Source: Pseudomonadota bacterium
GTDB lineage: Bacteria; Pseudomonadota; Gammaproteobacteria; Steroidobacterales; Steroidobacteraceae
DNA: 64,000 bases
Direction of reading: 5' to 3'
Assembly (NCBI GenBank): GCA_021808195.1
Contig: JAKBCE010000009.1
Span: 62,001 to 126,000 of the forward strand
The translations under genes were made by a program, and so were the position numbers. This document shows, one piece after another, positions 1 through 8,487 of the stretch (positions are counted from its first letter, which is position 1; each line of letters begins with the position of its first letter). The notes beneath the pieces were generated by a model. That model was not told the origin of the DNA. It did not search any database and saw nothing but the letters and a program-made list of their open reading frames with translations.

Positions 1-2
1 TG

Positions 3-479
3 CACTACGAGGCGTATGCGCCGCACGGCGTGGCGCTGCTGATCGAGGCGGCCACGGACAACCCCACGCGCACCGTGGCGGCGGTGCGCAACATCGTCAC
101 CAAGGGCGGCGGCAATCTCGCCACCACGGGCAGCGTTGCCTTTCTGTTCAAGCGCATGGGCGCATTCCGCCTCGATCCGGCCGGCATCGATCAGGACGAT
201 CTCGAGCTGTACCTGATCGACCACGGACTGGAGGAGATGGGCGAGAGCAGCGGCGAGAACGGCGAGCCGCAGCTGCTGATTCGCTGTGCCTTCGAGGACT
301 TCGGCAAGATGCAGGAGGCGCTCGAGTCACGAGGCGTGACGCCGCTGTCGGCCGAGCACGAGTACATCTGCGCCGCGCCGACCGAACTGCCCGAAGCGCA
401 GGCCCAGGAAGTGCTTGCATTGATCGACAAGCTCGAGCAGGACGAGGACGTCCAGCGGGTGTTTCACACCCTCGCCTGA
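3..479 (+). CDS. yebC: YebC/PmpR family protein, 3' part
   Basis: This is the C-terminal part of a YebC-family protein; the gene begins upstream of the window and the first complete codon is at position 3. The visible protein starts [20 protein letters not shown], which matches the family's conserved (E)GYxPxGxAxxxExxTDN segment. It continues with the GGxLxxxGSVxxxF block ([14 protein letters not shown]) and the usual acidic C-terminal domain. The family comprises cytoplasmic DNA-binding or translation-associated regulators; in many gammaproteobacteria yebC lies before ruvC, but here the next gene (deformylase) is convergent, so that neighbourhood must lie upstream or be absent. Family assignment is secure; which YebC role applies cannot be told from sequence. 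Confidence 0.93.
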   Translation, partial: HYEAYAPHGVALLIEAATDNPTRTVAAVRNIVTKGGGNLATTGSVAFLFKRMGAFRLDPAGIDQDDLELYLIDHGLEEMGESSGENGEPQLLIRCAFEDFGKMQEALESRGVTPLSAEHEYICAAPTELPEAQAQEVLALIDKLEQDEDVQRVFHTLA

Positions 480-498
480 GCCGCCGAGCGGCGCAGGC

Positions 499-1029
499 TC
501 AATCCGGCATCGGCGTCATGCGGGCGCCGAGCGAATCCTCGAAGCCGAAGTTGCGCAGGTCCGTGACGCGCTGCGGATAGAGTATGCCGTCGAGATGATC
601 CACCTCGTGCTGTACGACCCGCGCATGGAAACCCTCAACCGTGCGGTCGATCGGCTCGCCCTGCAGATCGAATCCGCGGTAGCGCAGGCGCGTGAAGCGC
701 GGCACGAGTCCGCGCAATCCCGGCACTGACAGACACCCTTCCCAGCCCTCGGCCTGCTCGGTGCCGAGCGGGGTCAACTCCGGATTCACCAGCACCGTGT
801 AGGGCACTGGCGAGACCTGCGGATAACGCGGGTTGTTGGCAACCTCGAAGATCACCACCCGCAGGCTGACGCCGATCTGCGGCGCAGCGATGCCGGCACC
901 ATTCAACGCGCGCATGGTGTCATCCATGTCGCGCACCAGCGCCTGCAGCTGCTCATCGAAGCGCTCCACGGGAGCGGCGACCTGCCCGAGCAACGCCTCG
1001 CCCATCTTCAACACCCGTCGTACGGTCAT
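499..1029 (-). CDS. def: peptide deformylase
   Basis: Metal-dependent cytoplasmic enzyme that removes the formyl group from the initiator methionine of new proteins. All three signature motifs are visible: GIAAPQIG (motif 1), EGCLS (motif 2, with the metal-binding Cys) and HEVDHLDG (motif 3, the two metal-binding His and the catalytic Glu). The open frame extends six codons upstream to an ATG at 1047. I prefer the ATG at 1029 (MTVRRVLKMG, the normal family N-terminus), because a -10-like TACTGT sits exactly 6 nt before it, as at several other genes here. The usual partner fmt is not adjacent; the gene is divergent from the DUF3014 gene, with only 43 bp between starts. Usual length for the family (about 176 residues). 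Confidence 0.93.
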   Translation of the reverse strand: MTVRRVLKMGEALLGQVAAPVERFDEQLQALVRDMDDTMRALNGAGIAAPQIGVSLRVVIFEVANNPRYPQVSPVPYTVLVNPELTPLGTEQAEGWEGCLSVPGLRGLVPRFTRLRYRGFDLQGEPIDRTVEGFHARVVQHEVDHLDGILYPQRVTDLRNFGFEDSLGARMTPMPD

Positions 1030-1072
1030 GGGTGTACAGTACCCCATTTCCTGCCTTCAGGAGTGGCACCAG

Positions 1073-1921
1073 ATGTGGAACAAGACTGACCCGGAAGAGT
1101 CCTTCCGCAACAAGGTCATTTGGTGGGCGGCCGGAATCGTCGCGGCCGCGTTGATCGGCGTGGGCGTCTACTACCGGTTCCATGCGCCGCAGTCTGCCCC
1201 GACCAGCACTCCCGTGCCGGCGCCGCCGCCGGCCGCCTCGAGTGCTCCGACGCCGCTGCCGAATGCGCCGCAGAGCCCGGCCATACAGCACCCGGTTCCG
1301 GCCAGCGGCGCATCATCGGCCAGCAAGCCGCTGCCGCCACTCAATGCCAGCGACGCCACCGTGCTGACCGCGCTCGACACGCTGATCGGACATCCGGCAG
1401 TCGTGCGCTTCATCGTGCCTAAGAACGTCATCCGCCGCGTCGTCGTCACGGTCGACAGTCTGCCGCGCGCGAAGGTGGCGGCAGATCTGCGCCCGATCCA
1501 CCCGACGCCTGGTGCGACGATGGTGGACCGACAGGGCGGCATCACGGTGCTGAGCCAGCGCAACTTCGCACGCTACGCGCCATTCATCGCCGTCGTGAGC
1601 CGACTGAACGTCAACGCGCTGGCGCAGCTCTATTTCCGGCTGTATCCGTTGTTCCAACAGGCGTACGAAAGCTTGGGTTATCCCGGCAAGTACTTCAACG
1701 ACCGGCTGGTGCAAGCCATAGACAGCCTGCTCGCCACACCGACGCCGGAGGGGCCGATCACGCTGGTGCGGCCCAAGGTGTTCTGGCAATTCGCCGACCC
1801 GAAACTCGAGGCGCTGCCAGCCGGGCAGAAGCTGCTGATCCGGATGGGGCCGCAGAACGCGGCCATCATCGAGGCGAAGCTGCGCCAGTTCCGCACGCTG
1901 ATCGCCAGCCCCCCGCAATAG
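1073..1921 (+). CDS. DUF3014-type membrane-anchored protein
   Basis: A 282-residue protein with a short charged N-terminus, one membrane segment at about residues 15-35, a Pro/Ala-rich linker to about residue 85 and a globular domain that should lie in the periplasm. The overall plan and the C-terminal region (FxxPxNVIRRxVxxxDxLPR, then RYxPxxxxxxxLN) fit the DUF3014 family, whose function is unknown. The start is chosen because a CAGGAG ribosome site lies 9 nt before the ATG at 1073; the open frame runs further upstream only as antisense to def. It converges on the HIT gene with 12 bp between. I am fairly sure it is a real gene; the DUF number is from memory of the pattern. Confidence 0.82.
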   Translation: MWNKTDPEESFRNKVIWWAAGIVAAALIGVGVYYRFHAPQSAPTSTPVPAPPPAASSAPTPLPNAPQSPAIQHPVPASGASSASKPLPPLNASDATVLTALDTLIGHPAVVRFIVPKNVIRRVVVTVDSLPRAKVAADLRPIHPTPGATMVDRQGGITVLSQRNFARYAPFIAVVSRLNVNALAQLYFRLYPLFQQAYESLGYPGKYFNDRLVQAIDSLLATPTPEGPITLVRPKVFWQFADPKLEALPAGQKLLIRMGPQNAAIIEAKLRQFRTLIASPPQ

Positions 1922-1933
1922 CCGCGGCGGCGC

Positions 1934-2380
1934 TCAGCGGCCCGTCGGCCGCTCGAGCTGCTGGCGCAGCTGCACCAGCAGCTCCCCGTGCACGGCAGTG
2001 CTGAACGGCTCGCCCGCCTGCCAGTCGTACGCCCAAGGATGTGCCGTGCGCAGTACGTCGGGCTCATCGCGGTAGCGTGGGATGAGGTGCGCGTGCAGCG
2101 CCGGCTCGAGATTGCCCAGCATGGCATAGTTGATACGCACCGCTCCCGTGACCGCGAGCACCGCATCGCCGAGCCGCGCCAGATCGAGCAGAAAGCTGCT
2201 GCGTGCGGCAAGATCCAGCGCGTTCAGGCTGGGAACCACCGGGTCAGGCAGCAGCAATGCGTAGCCACGCAGGAACTGCCGCTCGCCGAGCACAGCCCAC
2301 CCCGAATGCATCCGGGCGATGAGCCGCGGGTCGGCGCCGGCGCGCAGCACCTCGACCTGCCGGTGGATCGCACTTAGCAT
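1934..2380 (-). CDS. HIT-family nucleotide hydrolase/transferase
   Basis: A 148-residue histidine-triad protein. The triad region reads NLEPALHAHLIPRY: the catalytic central His and the third His of HxHxH are kept, while the first position is Ala, a known variation in some HIT branches. The upstream NYAMLGNLEP segment is also typical. Members hydrolyse dinucleoside polyphosphates or AMP conjugates in the cytoplasm. The ATG at 2380 overlaps the stop of the HAD gene (ATGCTAA), implying translational coupling and the last position in the minus-strand run that begins at gcvT. Substrate cannot be predicted. Confidence 0.82.
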   Translation of the reverse strand: MLSAIHRQVEVLRAGADPRLIARMHSGWAVLGERQFLRGYALLLPDPVVPSLNALDLAARSSFLLDLARLGDAVLAVTGAVRINYAMLGNLEPALHAHLIPRYRDEPDVLRTAHPWAYDWQAGEPFSTAVHGELLVQLRQQLERPTGR

Positions 2381-2967
2381 GTGACCCCCAGTGCACGCAG
2401 CGCGCTCACGGTGCTCGCGTGACTCGTGTGTTCGATCGCCTGCCAACCCCGGCTGCGTGCGGCACGTACGTTCTCCGGCCGATCGTCGATGAACACCGTT
2501 GCAGCCGGCTCGAGGTCAAAGCGCCGCTCGGCCTCGGCATAGATCCCCGGCTCGGGTTTCATCACCCCGGCGAGGAACGACGGCAGCGCGCCGTGGCCGA
2601 TGCGATGCAGACCGTATTCGCGCGACAAATGCGCCCAGTGCAGATCGCCGATGTTCGAGAGCAGATAGACCCGGTAGTGCTCGCTCAGGCGCTGCGCCAA
2701 CGCCACCATCGACGGCTGCAACTCGAAAATGCCCACCCAGGCGGCGTACGCTGCGGCGGGATCCATCGGCCGCGGCGCAAGCCGCGCAAAGCGCTCGAGC
2801 AACTCTCCGCCCGTCAGCCGGCCGCACTCATGCTCCTGCAGCGCGACGCGCGTCAGCACCGAATTCAGATCGAGTGCCTCGACCTCGTGGGCCCGCAGAA
2901 ACTGCAGAAACGGCTCGCTGTTCAGGTGCACGAACACCCAGCCGATATCAAACACGATATTACGCAT
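2374..2967 (-). CDS. HAD-superfamily hydrolase, YihX-like
   Basis: A 197-residue haloacid-dehalogenase-type phosphatase. Motif I is FDIGWVFVHL: the nucleophile Asp is present and the +2 position is Gly, as in YihX-type sugar phosphatases rather than DxD enzymes. Motif II LLSNIG, the motif III Lys in MKPEPGIY and motif IV FIDDRPENV are all present, with a small helical cap in between. E. coli YihX acts on alpha-D-glucose 1-phosphate; the substrate here is unknown. The ATG at 2967 follows an AAGGGA-like ribosome site; a TTG one codon earlier is a weaker choice. Downstream it overlaps the HIT gene, and it starts 36 bp after the ornithine decarboxylase gene. Confidence 0.85.
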   Translation of the reverse strand: MRNIVFDIGWVFVHLNSEPFLQFLRAHEVEALDLNSVLTRVALQEHECGRLTGGELLERFARLAPRPMDPAAAYAAWVGIFELQPSMVALAQRLSEHYRVYLLSNIGDLHWAHLSREYGLHRIGHGALPSFLAGVMKPEPGIYAEAERRFDLEPAATVFIDDRPENVRAARSRGWQAIEHTSHASTVSALRALGVTC

Positions 2968-3003
2968 CAACCCGATTGCTCCCTTGGCATCGCCGCCGCC
3001 GGC

Positions 3004-4185
3004 TCACAGCGGAAACGGCATCACCATCCCGGTATCCCCGGGAGTCAGATTCACCGCGACTACCGTGGCCTTGGGGAAGAAGTTGAACTCCGAGGCGCTC
3101 GCCCAGGTATAAGCGCCCATCGCACGGCCGATGATCAGATCGCCCGCCTCGAGCTTCGGCAGCAGCAGATTCTCGGCGATCACATCGATGCTGTCGCAGG
3201 TCGGTCCGGCAAGCACCGAGGGCAACCGCTCGGGGGAGTCTTTCAGAGGCTCCACCGGGTAGCGGGCGTGATCGTAGAGCTGCCCGCTGTAGGAGCCATA
3301 CAGCCCATCATCGAGGTAATACCACCAGTGCCCTTCCCGGCGCGCCCGCCCCATGACGGAGGCGACGCCGATCGCCGCCGGGCCGACGATGAACCGTCCG
3401 GGTTCGGCGATCACCCGCACGCGCTTCGGCAGCGCCTCCAGTGCCACGCGCAGCGGCTCGCAGAACCGCTCGATATCCTGCACCGGCTGCGTGTAATCGA
3501 TCGGAAATCCGCCACCGATGTCCAGCGTGTCGAGGACGCCGAGCTTGCGCCGACGGCCCGCAGCCATCAGCTGCGCGCAGGCATGGAGCGCCTCGACGTG
3601 CTTAGCCGAATCCCCGGCCTGTGAGCCGACATGAAACGACAGCCCGCGCACGGTGATACCGAGTTCGGCGGCGAGTTGTGCCAGGGCGAGGGCATCCTCC
3701 GGGTCGCAGCCGAACTTGCGCGACAGGTCGCACACCGCGCCGGGACTGCGGAACGAAACGCGCAGCAGCAGTTCGGCGCGGTCCGCGAAGTGCTCGAATT
3801 TGCGCACCTCGTCGGGGTTGTCCGCCACGAACGTGCGGACCCCGAACTCGAGCGCGTTGCGGATGTCCTGCGGACGCTTGATCGGATGGGTGTGAATACA
3901 GCGCGTCGGATCAACGCCGAGGCGGCGCACCAGCTGCACTTCGCCGCTCGTGGCCAAGTCGAGAAAGCCGCCTTCGGCAAGCACCGTCTGCACCACCGCG
4001 GCGTGCGGCATCGGCTTCAGCGCATAGTGCAGGTCCACCCGTCCGAGCGCTGCGCGCAGCTTGCGGAACTGCACCCGCACGCGCTCGCAATCGAGGATGA
4101 GCAGCGGCGAGCCGAACTGGCGCACCAGGCGGCGGATTTCCGCCGGTTGGAATGGATCGACGAAGCGGTGGCGTCTGGCGCTCAA
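3004..4185 (-). CDS. ornithine decarboxylase-like PLP enzyme (alanine-racemase fold)
   Basis: A 393-residue fold-III PLP decarboxylase that should convert ornithine (possibly also lysine) to putrescine (cadaverine). The PLP lysine is in LHYALKPMP; HVGSQ, the IGGGFP loop and EPGRF form the cofactor-binding segments. GPTCDSID carries the catalytic Cys followed by the Asp typical of ornithine/lysine rather than diaminopimelate decarboxylases. The start is a TTG that overlaps the tsaC stop (TTGA), with a GGGAGAG ribosome site 8 nt upstream, so translation is probably coupled. This is the eukaryote-like ODC, not an enteric SpeC. Together with speA and homospermidine synthase at 46-52 kb it outlines polyamine synthesis. 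Ornithine versus lysine preference is uncertain. Confidence 0.9.
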   Translation of the reverse strand: MSARRHRFVDPFQPAEIRRLVRQFGSPLLILDCERVRVQFRKLRAALGRVDLHYALKPMPHAAVVQTVLAEGGFLDLATSGEVQLVRRLGVDPTRCIHTHPIKRPQDIRNALEFGVRTFVADNPDEVRKFEHFADRAELLLRVSFRSPGAVCDLSRKFGCDPEDALALAQLAAELGITVRGLSFHVGSQAGDSAKHVEALHACAQLMAAGRRRKLGVLDTLDIGGGFPIDYTQPVQDIERFCEPLRVALEALPKRVRVIAEPGRFIVGPAAIGVASVMGRARREGHWWYYLDDGLYGSYSGQLYDHARYPVEPLKDSPERLPSVLAGPTCDSIDVIAENLLLPKLEAGDLIIGRAMGAYTWASASEFNFFPKATVVAVNLTPGDTGMVMPFPL

Positions 4186-5198
4186 GGCATCTCTCCCTGT
4201 GGGCTCTCCGGGGCGGATCCAGCGGCCGCCCGGCGCAATCGGTCACGCACGGCGACCCACGCCTCCCCGCTGGGAACATCCTGCACCAGAATGCACTCGC
4301 AGCGGCACTTGTCGAGTGCGCGCAGGTTCGCGTACAAATCGTGCCCGTACTGCTGCGGCTGCGCCGCGGCGCTGACCCAGGTGACCGACGCCTGCGCTGT
4401 GAGCGGCTCGCGCCACGCGAGCACGCCCACCCGGCGTCCGCGCGCTGCGAGCGATGTGCTGCGCGCGTCGATTTGCTCCGCGGGCACGATGCTGAGCGGC
4501 GTGAGCGGCGCGTAATGCGCCGCGGTGCTGCCGGGCACGCGCGGGGACTGCGGATCAGCGCCAACGCCGAGCCCGCCGATGAGCGCACCAATCTCTCCGG
4601 CCGTGATGCGCCCCGGACGCAACACCCGTGCCCCGCCGTCCTGGAATGCGACGATGGTGGATTCCAGTCCGATCGGGCAGTCCCCGCCGTCGAGCACCAC
4701 CTTGACCGCATCGCCGAGCTCCTCGCGCACGTGCTCGGCACGAGTCGGGGACAATCGTCCGTAACGATTGGCCGAGGGCGCAGCAATGCCGGCCCCGAAG
4801 GCCGCGAGCAGGGCCTGAGCGAGCGGATGCGCCGGCACACGCACGGCCACGGTATCTTGTCCGCCGGTCACGCTGTCATCGACCGTCGCGGCCCGAGGCA
4901 ACACCAGCGTCAGCGGACCGGGCCAGAAATGCTCGGCGAGACGCCGCGCCTCGGGCGGAACGTCGCGGGCCCATTGCGACAGTTGGCCGATATCGTGCAG
5001 ATGCACGATCACCGGATGACGCGCGGGCCGGCCCTTGACTGCAAAGATGCGCCGTACCGCGGCCGGGTTGCGCGCATCGGCGCCGAGACCGTAGACCGTT
5101 TCCGTCGGAAACGCGACGAGCTCGCCCGCGCGCAGCGCACGCACGGCCGCCTCCAGATCCTGCGCAGTGACCCGCCCCATAGATCCACTCATCGGCAC
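4182..5198 (-). CDS. tsaC: threonylcarbamoyl-AMP synthase, Sua5/YwlC type
   Basis: Makes L-threonylcarbamoyl-AMP from threonine, bicarbonate and ATP for t6A37 modification of ANN-decoding tRNAs. The N-terminal YrdC domain is complete: VAFPTETVYGLGADA, KGRPARHPVIVH, WPGPLTLVL and AAPSANRYGRLSPT, with STIV after. At 338 residues it is the long Sua5 form, with a C-terminal domain from about residue 225, unlike the short enteric TsaC. The annotated start is a GTG at 5198; ATGs at 5192 and 5180 are alternatives. It starts 3 bp after the protease stop and overlaps the decarboxylase start, so it is inside the long minus-strand run. Confidence 0.92.
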   Translation of the reverse strand: MPMSGSMGRVTAQDLEAAVRALRAGELVAFPTETVYGLGADARNPAAVRRIFAVKGRPARHPVIVHLHDIGQLSQWARDVPPEARRLAEHFWPGPLTLVLPRAATVDDSVTGGQDTVAVRVPAHPLAQALLAAFGAGIAAPSANRYGRLSPTRAEHVREELGDAVKVVLDGGDCPIGLESTIVAFQDGGARVLRPGRITAGEIGALIGGLGVGADPQSPRVPGSTAAHYAPLTPLSIVPAEQIDARSTSLAARGRRVGVLAWREPLTAQASVTWVSAAAQPQQYGHDLYANLRALDKCRCECILVQDVPSGEAWVAVRDRLRRAAAGSAPESPQGEMP

Positions 5199-5201
5199 CG
5201 C

Positions 5202-8078
5202 TCACTGCAGCGCGCGGCGCACCCAGCCGTCGCGGGTCCGCAGCAGCTCATAGGCCGGCCAGTAATGATCGTCGAGCGTCAAGGTAATCACCTGTGGCGC
5301 ATTGTTCCAGCCGAGCGTGGTGATGCGCACCGAGGAGTGATCGGGGCGATTCGCCACGGCGTTCAAAAACGCGTTCAGATCAGCCGTCGGTTTACCGTCG
5401 ACTGCCACGATGCGCATGCCAGAGTACAGCCCGTAGCGAGCCGCCGGTGAGCCATAGTCGAAGTCATCGACATACACCCCGAGTGGCGGTACGCCCCGTT
5501 GGGCGAGCATGGAGTGAAAAGGCGCCTGCAGCGTTGCACCGGCCCACTCCACTACGCGATGCAGACGCGTTCCGGACAGCACCACGGTCGGCACGGTCAG
5601 TGTCAGGGCCTGCCGACCCCGCCAGATCGTCAGCCGCACCTGTTGACGATCGGCAGTGGCGTGCTCGACCTGCTCAAACCGCGTGACGACGTGCCCGTCG
5701 ATGGCAAGGAGCAGATCGCCGGGTTCGAGCATGCGCGCCGCGGGCGACCCCCCGGTCGTGCGAATGACGGTCAGCACCACACGCCGGGTCGCGCTGTCCG
5801 CGGCGAGACGCTTGGTCCACGCGGGGGCCAGCCCGATCAGGCGGGCGCTCGCGAGCGGCGTCAGGGCGAGTTCCACATCGAGGGAATGCAGCGGCTGGCC
5901 GCTGCGCATGCGGCCGATCATATCGCGCACCGGTGCGATCGGCACACCCTGCAGATCCTGTCCGACGCCGTTGGTCGTATCGAAAGCAAAGCTCGACCAC
6001 AAGCCAAGCACATCGCCCTGGCGGTTGCTCAGCACGCCGTCGAAGTTGCTCGGCGGGTTGACGAGCTGGATGCTCTCGATGTTGGTATCGCGGAAGCGCA
6101 TCGTGCGCGACAGCGGCAGCTCGAGCGGCTCGATGCTCGAGACCTGGGTATTGCGCAGATGCAGATCGTTGTCCCCGCCAATGCCGACCACGCTGACCGG
6201 CTCACCGGACTGCAGCCGTCGCGGCAACAGCGTCGCGGAGCGCACCGGCGTCGAACCGATCAGCCGCGGATCGTACGCCACGACGGCCAGATTATGGAGG
6301 GGGCTGACGTACACCACCCGGCCCGGCACCTGCAGCGTACCGGCGAAGGTGATCGTGACGTCCCCGAGCGATACCGGCACGGTGTTGCGGTCCACCACCA
6401 CCCAGCCGCGCTTGGCATCCACGACGACACCGGTGCCGTGGTAGTAGTGCTCGGTCACGCCGGACACCGAGTACGGCATGCTGAAGGTCACTGACACCAG
6501 CGAGCGCGCCAGTCGGGTGAGCAGAGGATTGCGGTAGCGCGGGAAGCGCGTCGAGTTCACCGGCTGCGGACGCTGCGGCGGGCCCGGTGGCAGCGGCTTG
6601 CATGGCCAGATGCCGAGTTGGTCATCGCGCACGCAGTACTCGGCCGGGAACCAGCGCCGATCCATGCGGAAATAGGCGAGCTGCGTGCTGTTCGGATCGC
6701 TGGCGAGCGTGAAGCGCACCGTGGCGTACTCGCCGTTGGCGAGCCGCGCGAGCGCATGGCGGAAATCCGTGAGGTTGTCGATCGGCCAGGAATCGATGCT
6801 GTGGATGACCGCGCCCCGCGGCACGCCGGCCGCCCCGAACACGAAACCGGGATTGGCGATCCAGACCCCGCGCGGCGGCACGTTCAGCTGCAGGGCCATC
6901 TCGTACGACAGCGTATTGATCACGGCATTGCCGAACTGCACGTAGGCACTCGGCGTGATGGCGTTCAGGTCGCCCACCGGCAGGCGAACCGAGATGCGCT
7001 GACCGCCCCGTTCGAGCTCGAGGTTGATCTGACGGCCCACCGCGCCATCGAGAATGTGCTCGAGCGGCTCGAAGGTGGTCACGTAGTGGCCATCGATGCG
7101 GACCAGGATGTCTCCCGGCGAGAGCACCCGGGCGCTTGGTGATCCCGGCAGCACGGTGCTCACCACCAGCATGCCGGTGCGCTGCGGGTACGCCTTGCGC
7201 ACTGCGGCCTCGACGGGGCGCGGCAGACCGAGCCGCTCGAGCTCATCGAACGGCGTGTAATGGAAGATCGTGTACAGCGTGCCGCGCGTCACGGACCGTC
7301 CCTGCTGGATTCGACGCAGGGCCCGCTGCACCGGCGCGAGCGGCAGATAGAAGCTCGAGGCGGCATTGTTGGCGCCGCCGGCATTGAGCGCCACGACGTG
7401 GCCGCGGATGTCGATTACCGGCGAGCCGGAGGATCCACCGGAGGTGCCGGAGGCGGCCTGCAGATAAAACGTGTTGAAATCGTTGTAATTGCCGAAGCCG
7501 TAATCGGGCGCCCGGCGGTGCAGCCGCGCCAGCGTGCCGGCGAGGATCGACAGCTGCTCCCCGGCGTTGTTGCCGATCACCCGGATCTCCCGGCCGACGC
7601 GGGCGCCAGCCGGATCGAGTTGCAGCGCCCTGGGGCGGATGTAGTGCAGTTTCTTCGGGTCGAAGCGATAGAACCCGAAGTCGTGCACGGGATCGCGGTA
7701 GATCGGATAGATTGGAATCTGCTCACGGTCGAGAAAGGTCGCCGTGGCCGTCACCGGTCCCGGCGTCACCACGTGACGGTTCGTGAGGATGATGCCGCGT
7801 TTGGCATCGACCACGAAGCCGGTCGCCTCGGCCGTCTCGTTGACGTCGGTGTCGAATGCGCGGTCCTGGTTGAAATTGATCGCCACGACACTGCTGGCGA
7901 TGCGCGCCAGGGTCGCCGCCCAGGTCGGGTTGGACTCCAGCGCCGCAGCCTGGCGCGCTAGGTGCGCCGCGACGGCTGTACCGCCCGGCAGTGCCCGCGG
8001 CGGCGCAGCGGCAGCGGCCCCGGCCAGGCCGACCGGCAGAATGAGCACAGAAAGGCACAGCAGTCGTAGCAAGCGCAT
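5202..8078 (-). CDS. tandem HtrA-like serine protease with pseudoprotease and four PDZ domains
   Basis: A 958-residue secreted protein with a signal peptide (MRLLRLLCLSVLILP then an Ala-rich stretch). The first trypsin-like unit (about residues 55-260) has the full triad: His102 in NRHVV, Asp133 in HDFGF and Ser217 in GSSGSPV. It is followed by a PDZ domain (GSPSARVLSPGDILVRIDG) and a second, more divergent PDZ-like unit. A second trypsin-like unit (about 520-720) has lost the triad: DRNTV replaces the His, HNLAV replaces the Asp and the Ser loop reads NFDGVL. Two more PDZ units follow (GSPAARMLEPGDLLLAIDG and GSPAARYGLYSGMRIVAVDG). The same architecture occurs in fungal Nma111 and plant Deg7. 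Expected role: periplasmic protein quality control (inference). The ATG at 8078 has a GGGGGGA ribosome site. Confidence 0.9.
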   Translation of the reverse strand: MRLLRLLCLSVLILPVGLAGAAAAAPPRALPGGTAVAAHLARQAAALESNPTWAATLARIASSVVAINFNQDRAFDTDVNETAEATGFVVDAKRGIILTNRHVVTPGPVTATATFLDREQIPIYPIYRDPVHDFGFYRFDPKKLHYIRPRALQLDPAGARVGREIRVIGNNAGEQLSILAGTLARLHRRAPDYGFGNYNDFNTFYLQAASGTSGGSSGSPVIDIRGHVVALNAGGANNAASSFYLPLAPVQRALRRIQQGRSVTRGTLYTIFHYTPFDELERLGLPRPVEAAVRKAYPQRTGMLVVSTVLPGSPSARVLSPGDILVRIDGHYVTTFEPLEHILDGAVGRQINLELERGGQRISVRLPVGDLNAITPSAYVQFGNAVINTLSYEMALQLNVPPRGVWIANPGFVFGAAGVPRGAVIHSIDSWPIDNLTDFRHALARLANGEYATVRFTLASDPNSTQLAYFRMDRRWFPAEYCVRDDQLGIWPCKPLPPGPPQRPQPVNSTRFPRYRNPLLTRLARSLVSVTFSMPYSVSGVTEHYYHGTGVVVDAKRGWVVVDRNTVPVSLGDVTITFAGTLQVPGRVVYVSPLHNLAVVAYDPRLIGSTPVRSATLLPRRLQSGEPVSVVGIGGDNDLHLRNTQVSSIEPLELPLSRTMRFRDTNIESIQLVNPPSNFDGVLSNRQGDVLGLWSSFAFDTTNGVGQDLQGVPIAPVRDMIGRMRSGQPLHSLDVELALTPLASARLIGLAPAWTKRLAADSATRRVVLTVIRTTGGSPAARMLEPGDLLLAIDGHVVTRFEQVEHATADRQQVRLTIWRGRQALTLTVPTVVLSGTRLHRVVEWAGATLQAPFHSMLAQRGVPPLGVYVDDFDYGSPAARYGLYSGMRIVAVDGKPTADLNAFLNAVANRPDHSSVRITTLGWNNAPQVITLTLDDHYWPAYELLRTRDGWVRRALQ

Positions 8079-8100
8079 CGTCCCCCCGATTGACATCAGG

Positions 8101-8487
8101 CTACCGGCCGAGCAGGACCAGCAGCCACACCGCCCCAAGCAACACGAACGACATCAATACCGCGGCCGAGCCGATGTCCTTGGCCAGCCCGGCGAGCACA
8201 TGCCGCTCGAGGCCGATACGATCGACCGTCGCCTCGATCGCGCTGTTGATCAGCTCGACCACCAGAATCAGCACCACCGGAGCGACGAGCAGCGCCCGCT
8301 GAGTGCCGTCGTGGCCGAGCCACACCGCCAGTGGGATCGCCAGTGCCGCGAACGCCAACTCCTGACGGAATGCGGCTTCCTCGCGAAACGCACCGCACAG
8401 CCCCCGCCAGCTCGCGCCGAAGGCACGCAGCACCCGGGTGAGGCCTCTCGGCTTGTATCGGTCGATGGCTATGGGGCCGGTTTCCAC
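8101..8487 (-). CDS. dgkA: diacylglycerol kinase
   Basis: A small integral inner-membrane kinase (128 residues) that phosphorylates diacylglycerol to phosphatidic acid, recycling lipid released by envelope glycan synthesis. The family signature is clear: [15 protein letters not shown] followed by [10 protein letters not shown], with three hydrophobic segments. The GTG start at 8487 lies 19 nt inside the end of gcvPB, suggesting coupled translation; there is no nearer in-frame ATG that would keep the N-terminal amphipathic helix. The next gene begins 22 bp downstream. Confidence 0.94.
   Translation of the reverse strand: METGPIAIDRYKPRGLTRVLRAFGASWRGLCGAFREEAAFRQELAFAALAIPLAVWLGHDGTQRALLVAPVVLILVVELINSAIEATVDRIGLERHVLAGLAKDIGSAAVLMSFVLLGAVWLLVLLGR

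Noticed and set aside
2419..3624. Open frame of 401 codons on the plus strand
   Set aside because: Lies antisense to the HAD and ornithine decarboxylase genes, both with full catalytic motifs.
4152..5450. Open frame of 432 codons on the plus strand
   Set aside because: Antisense to tsaC and the protease end; no recognisable protein.
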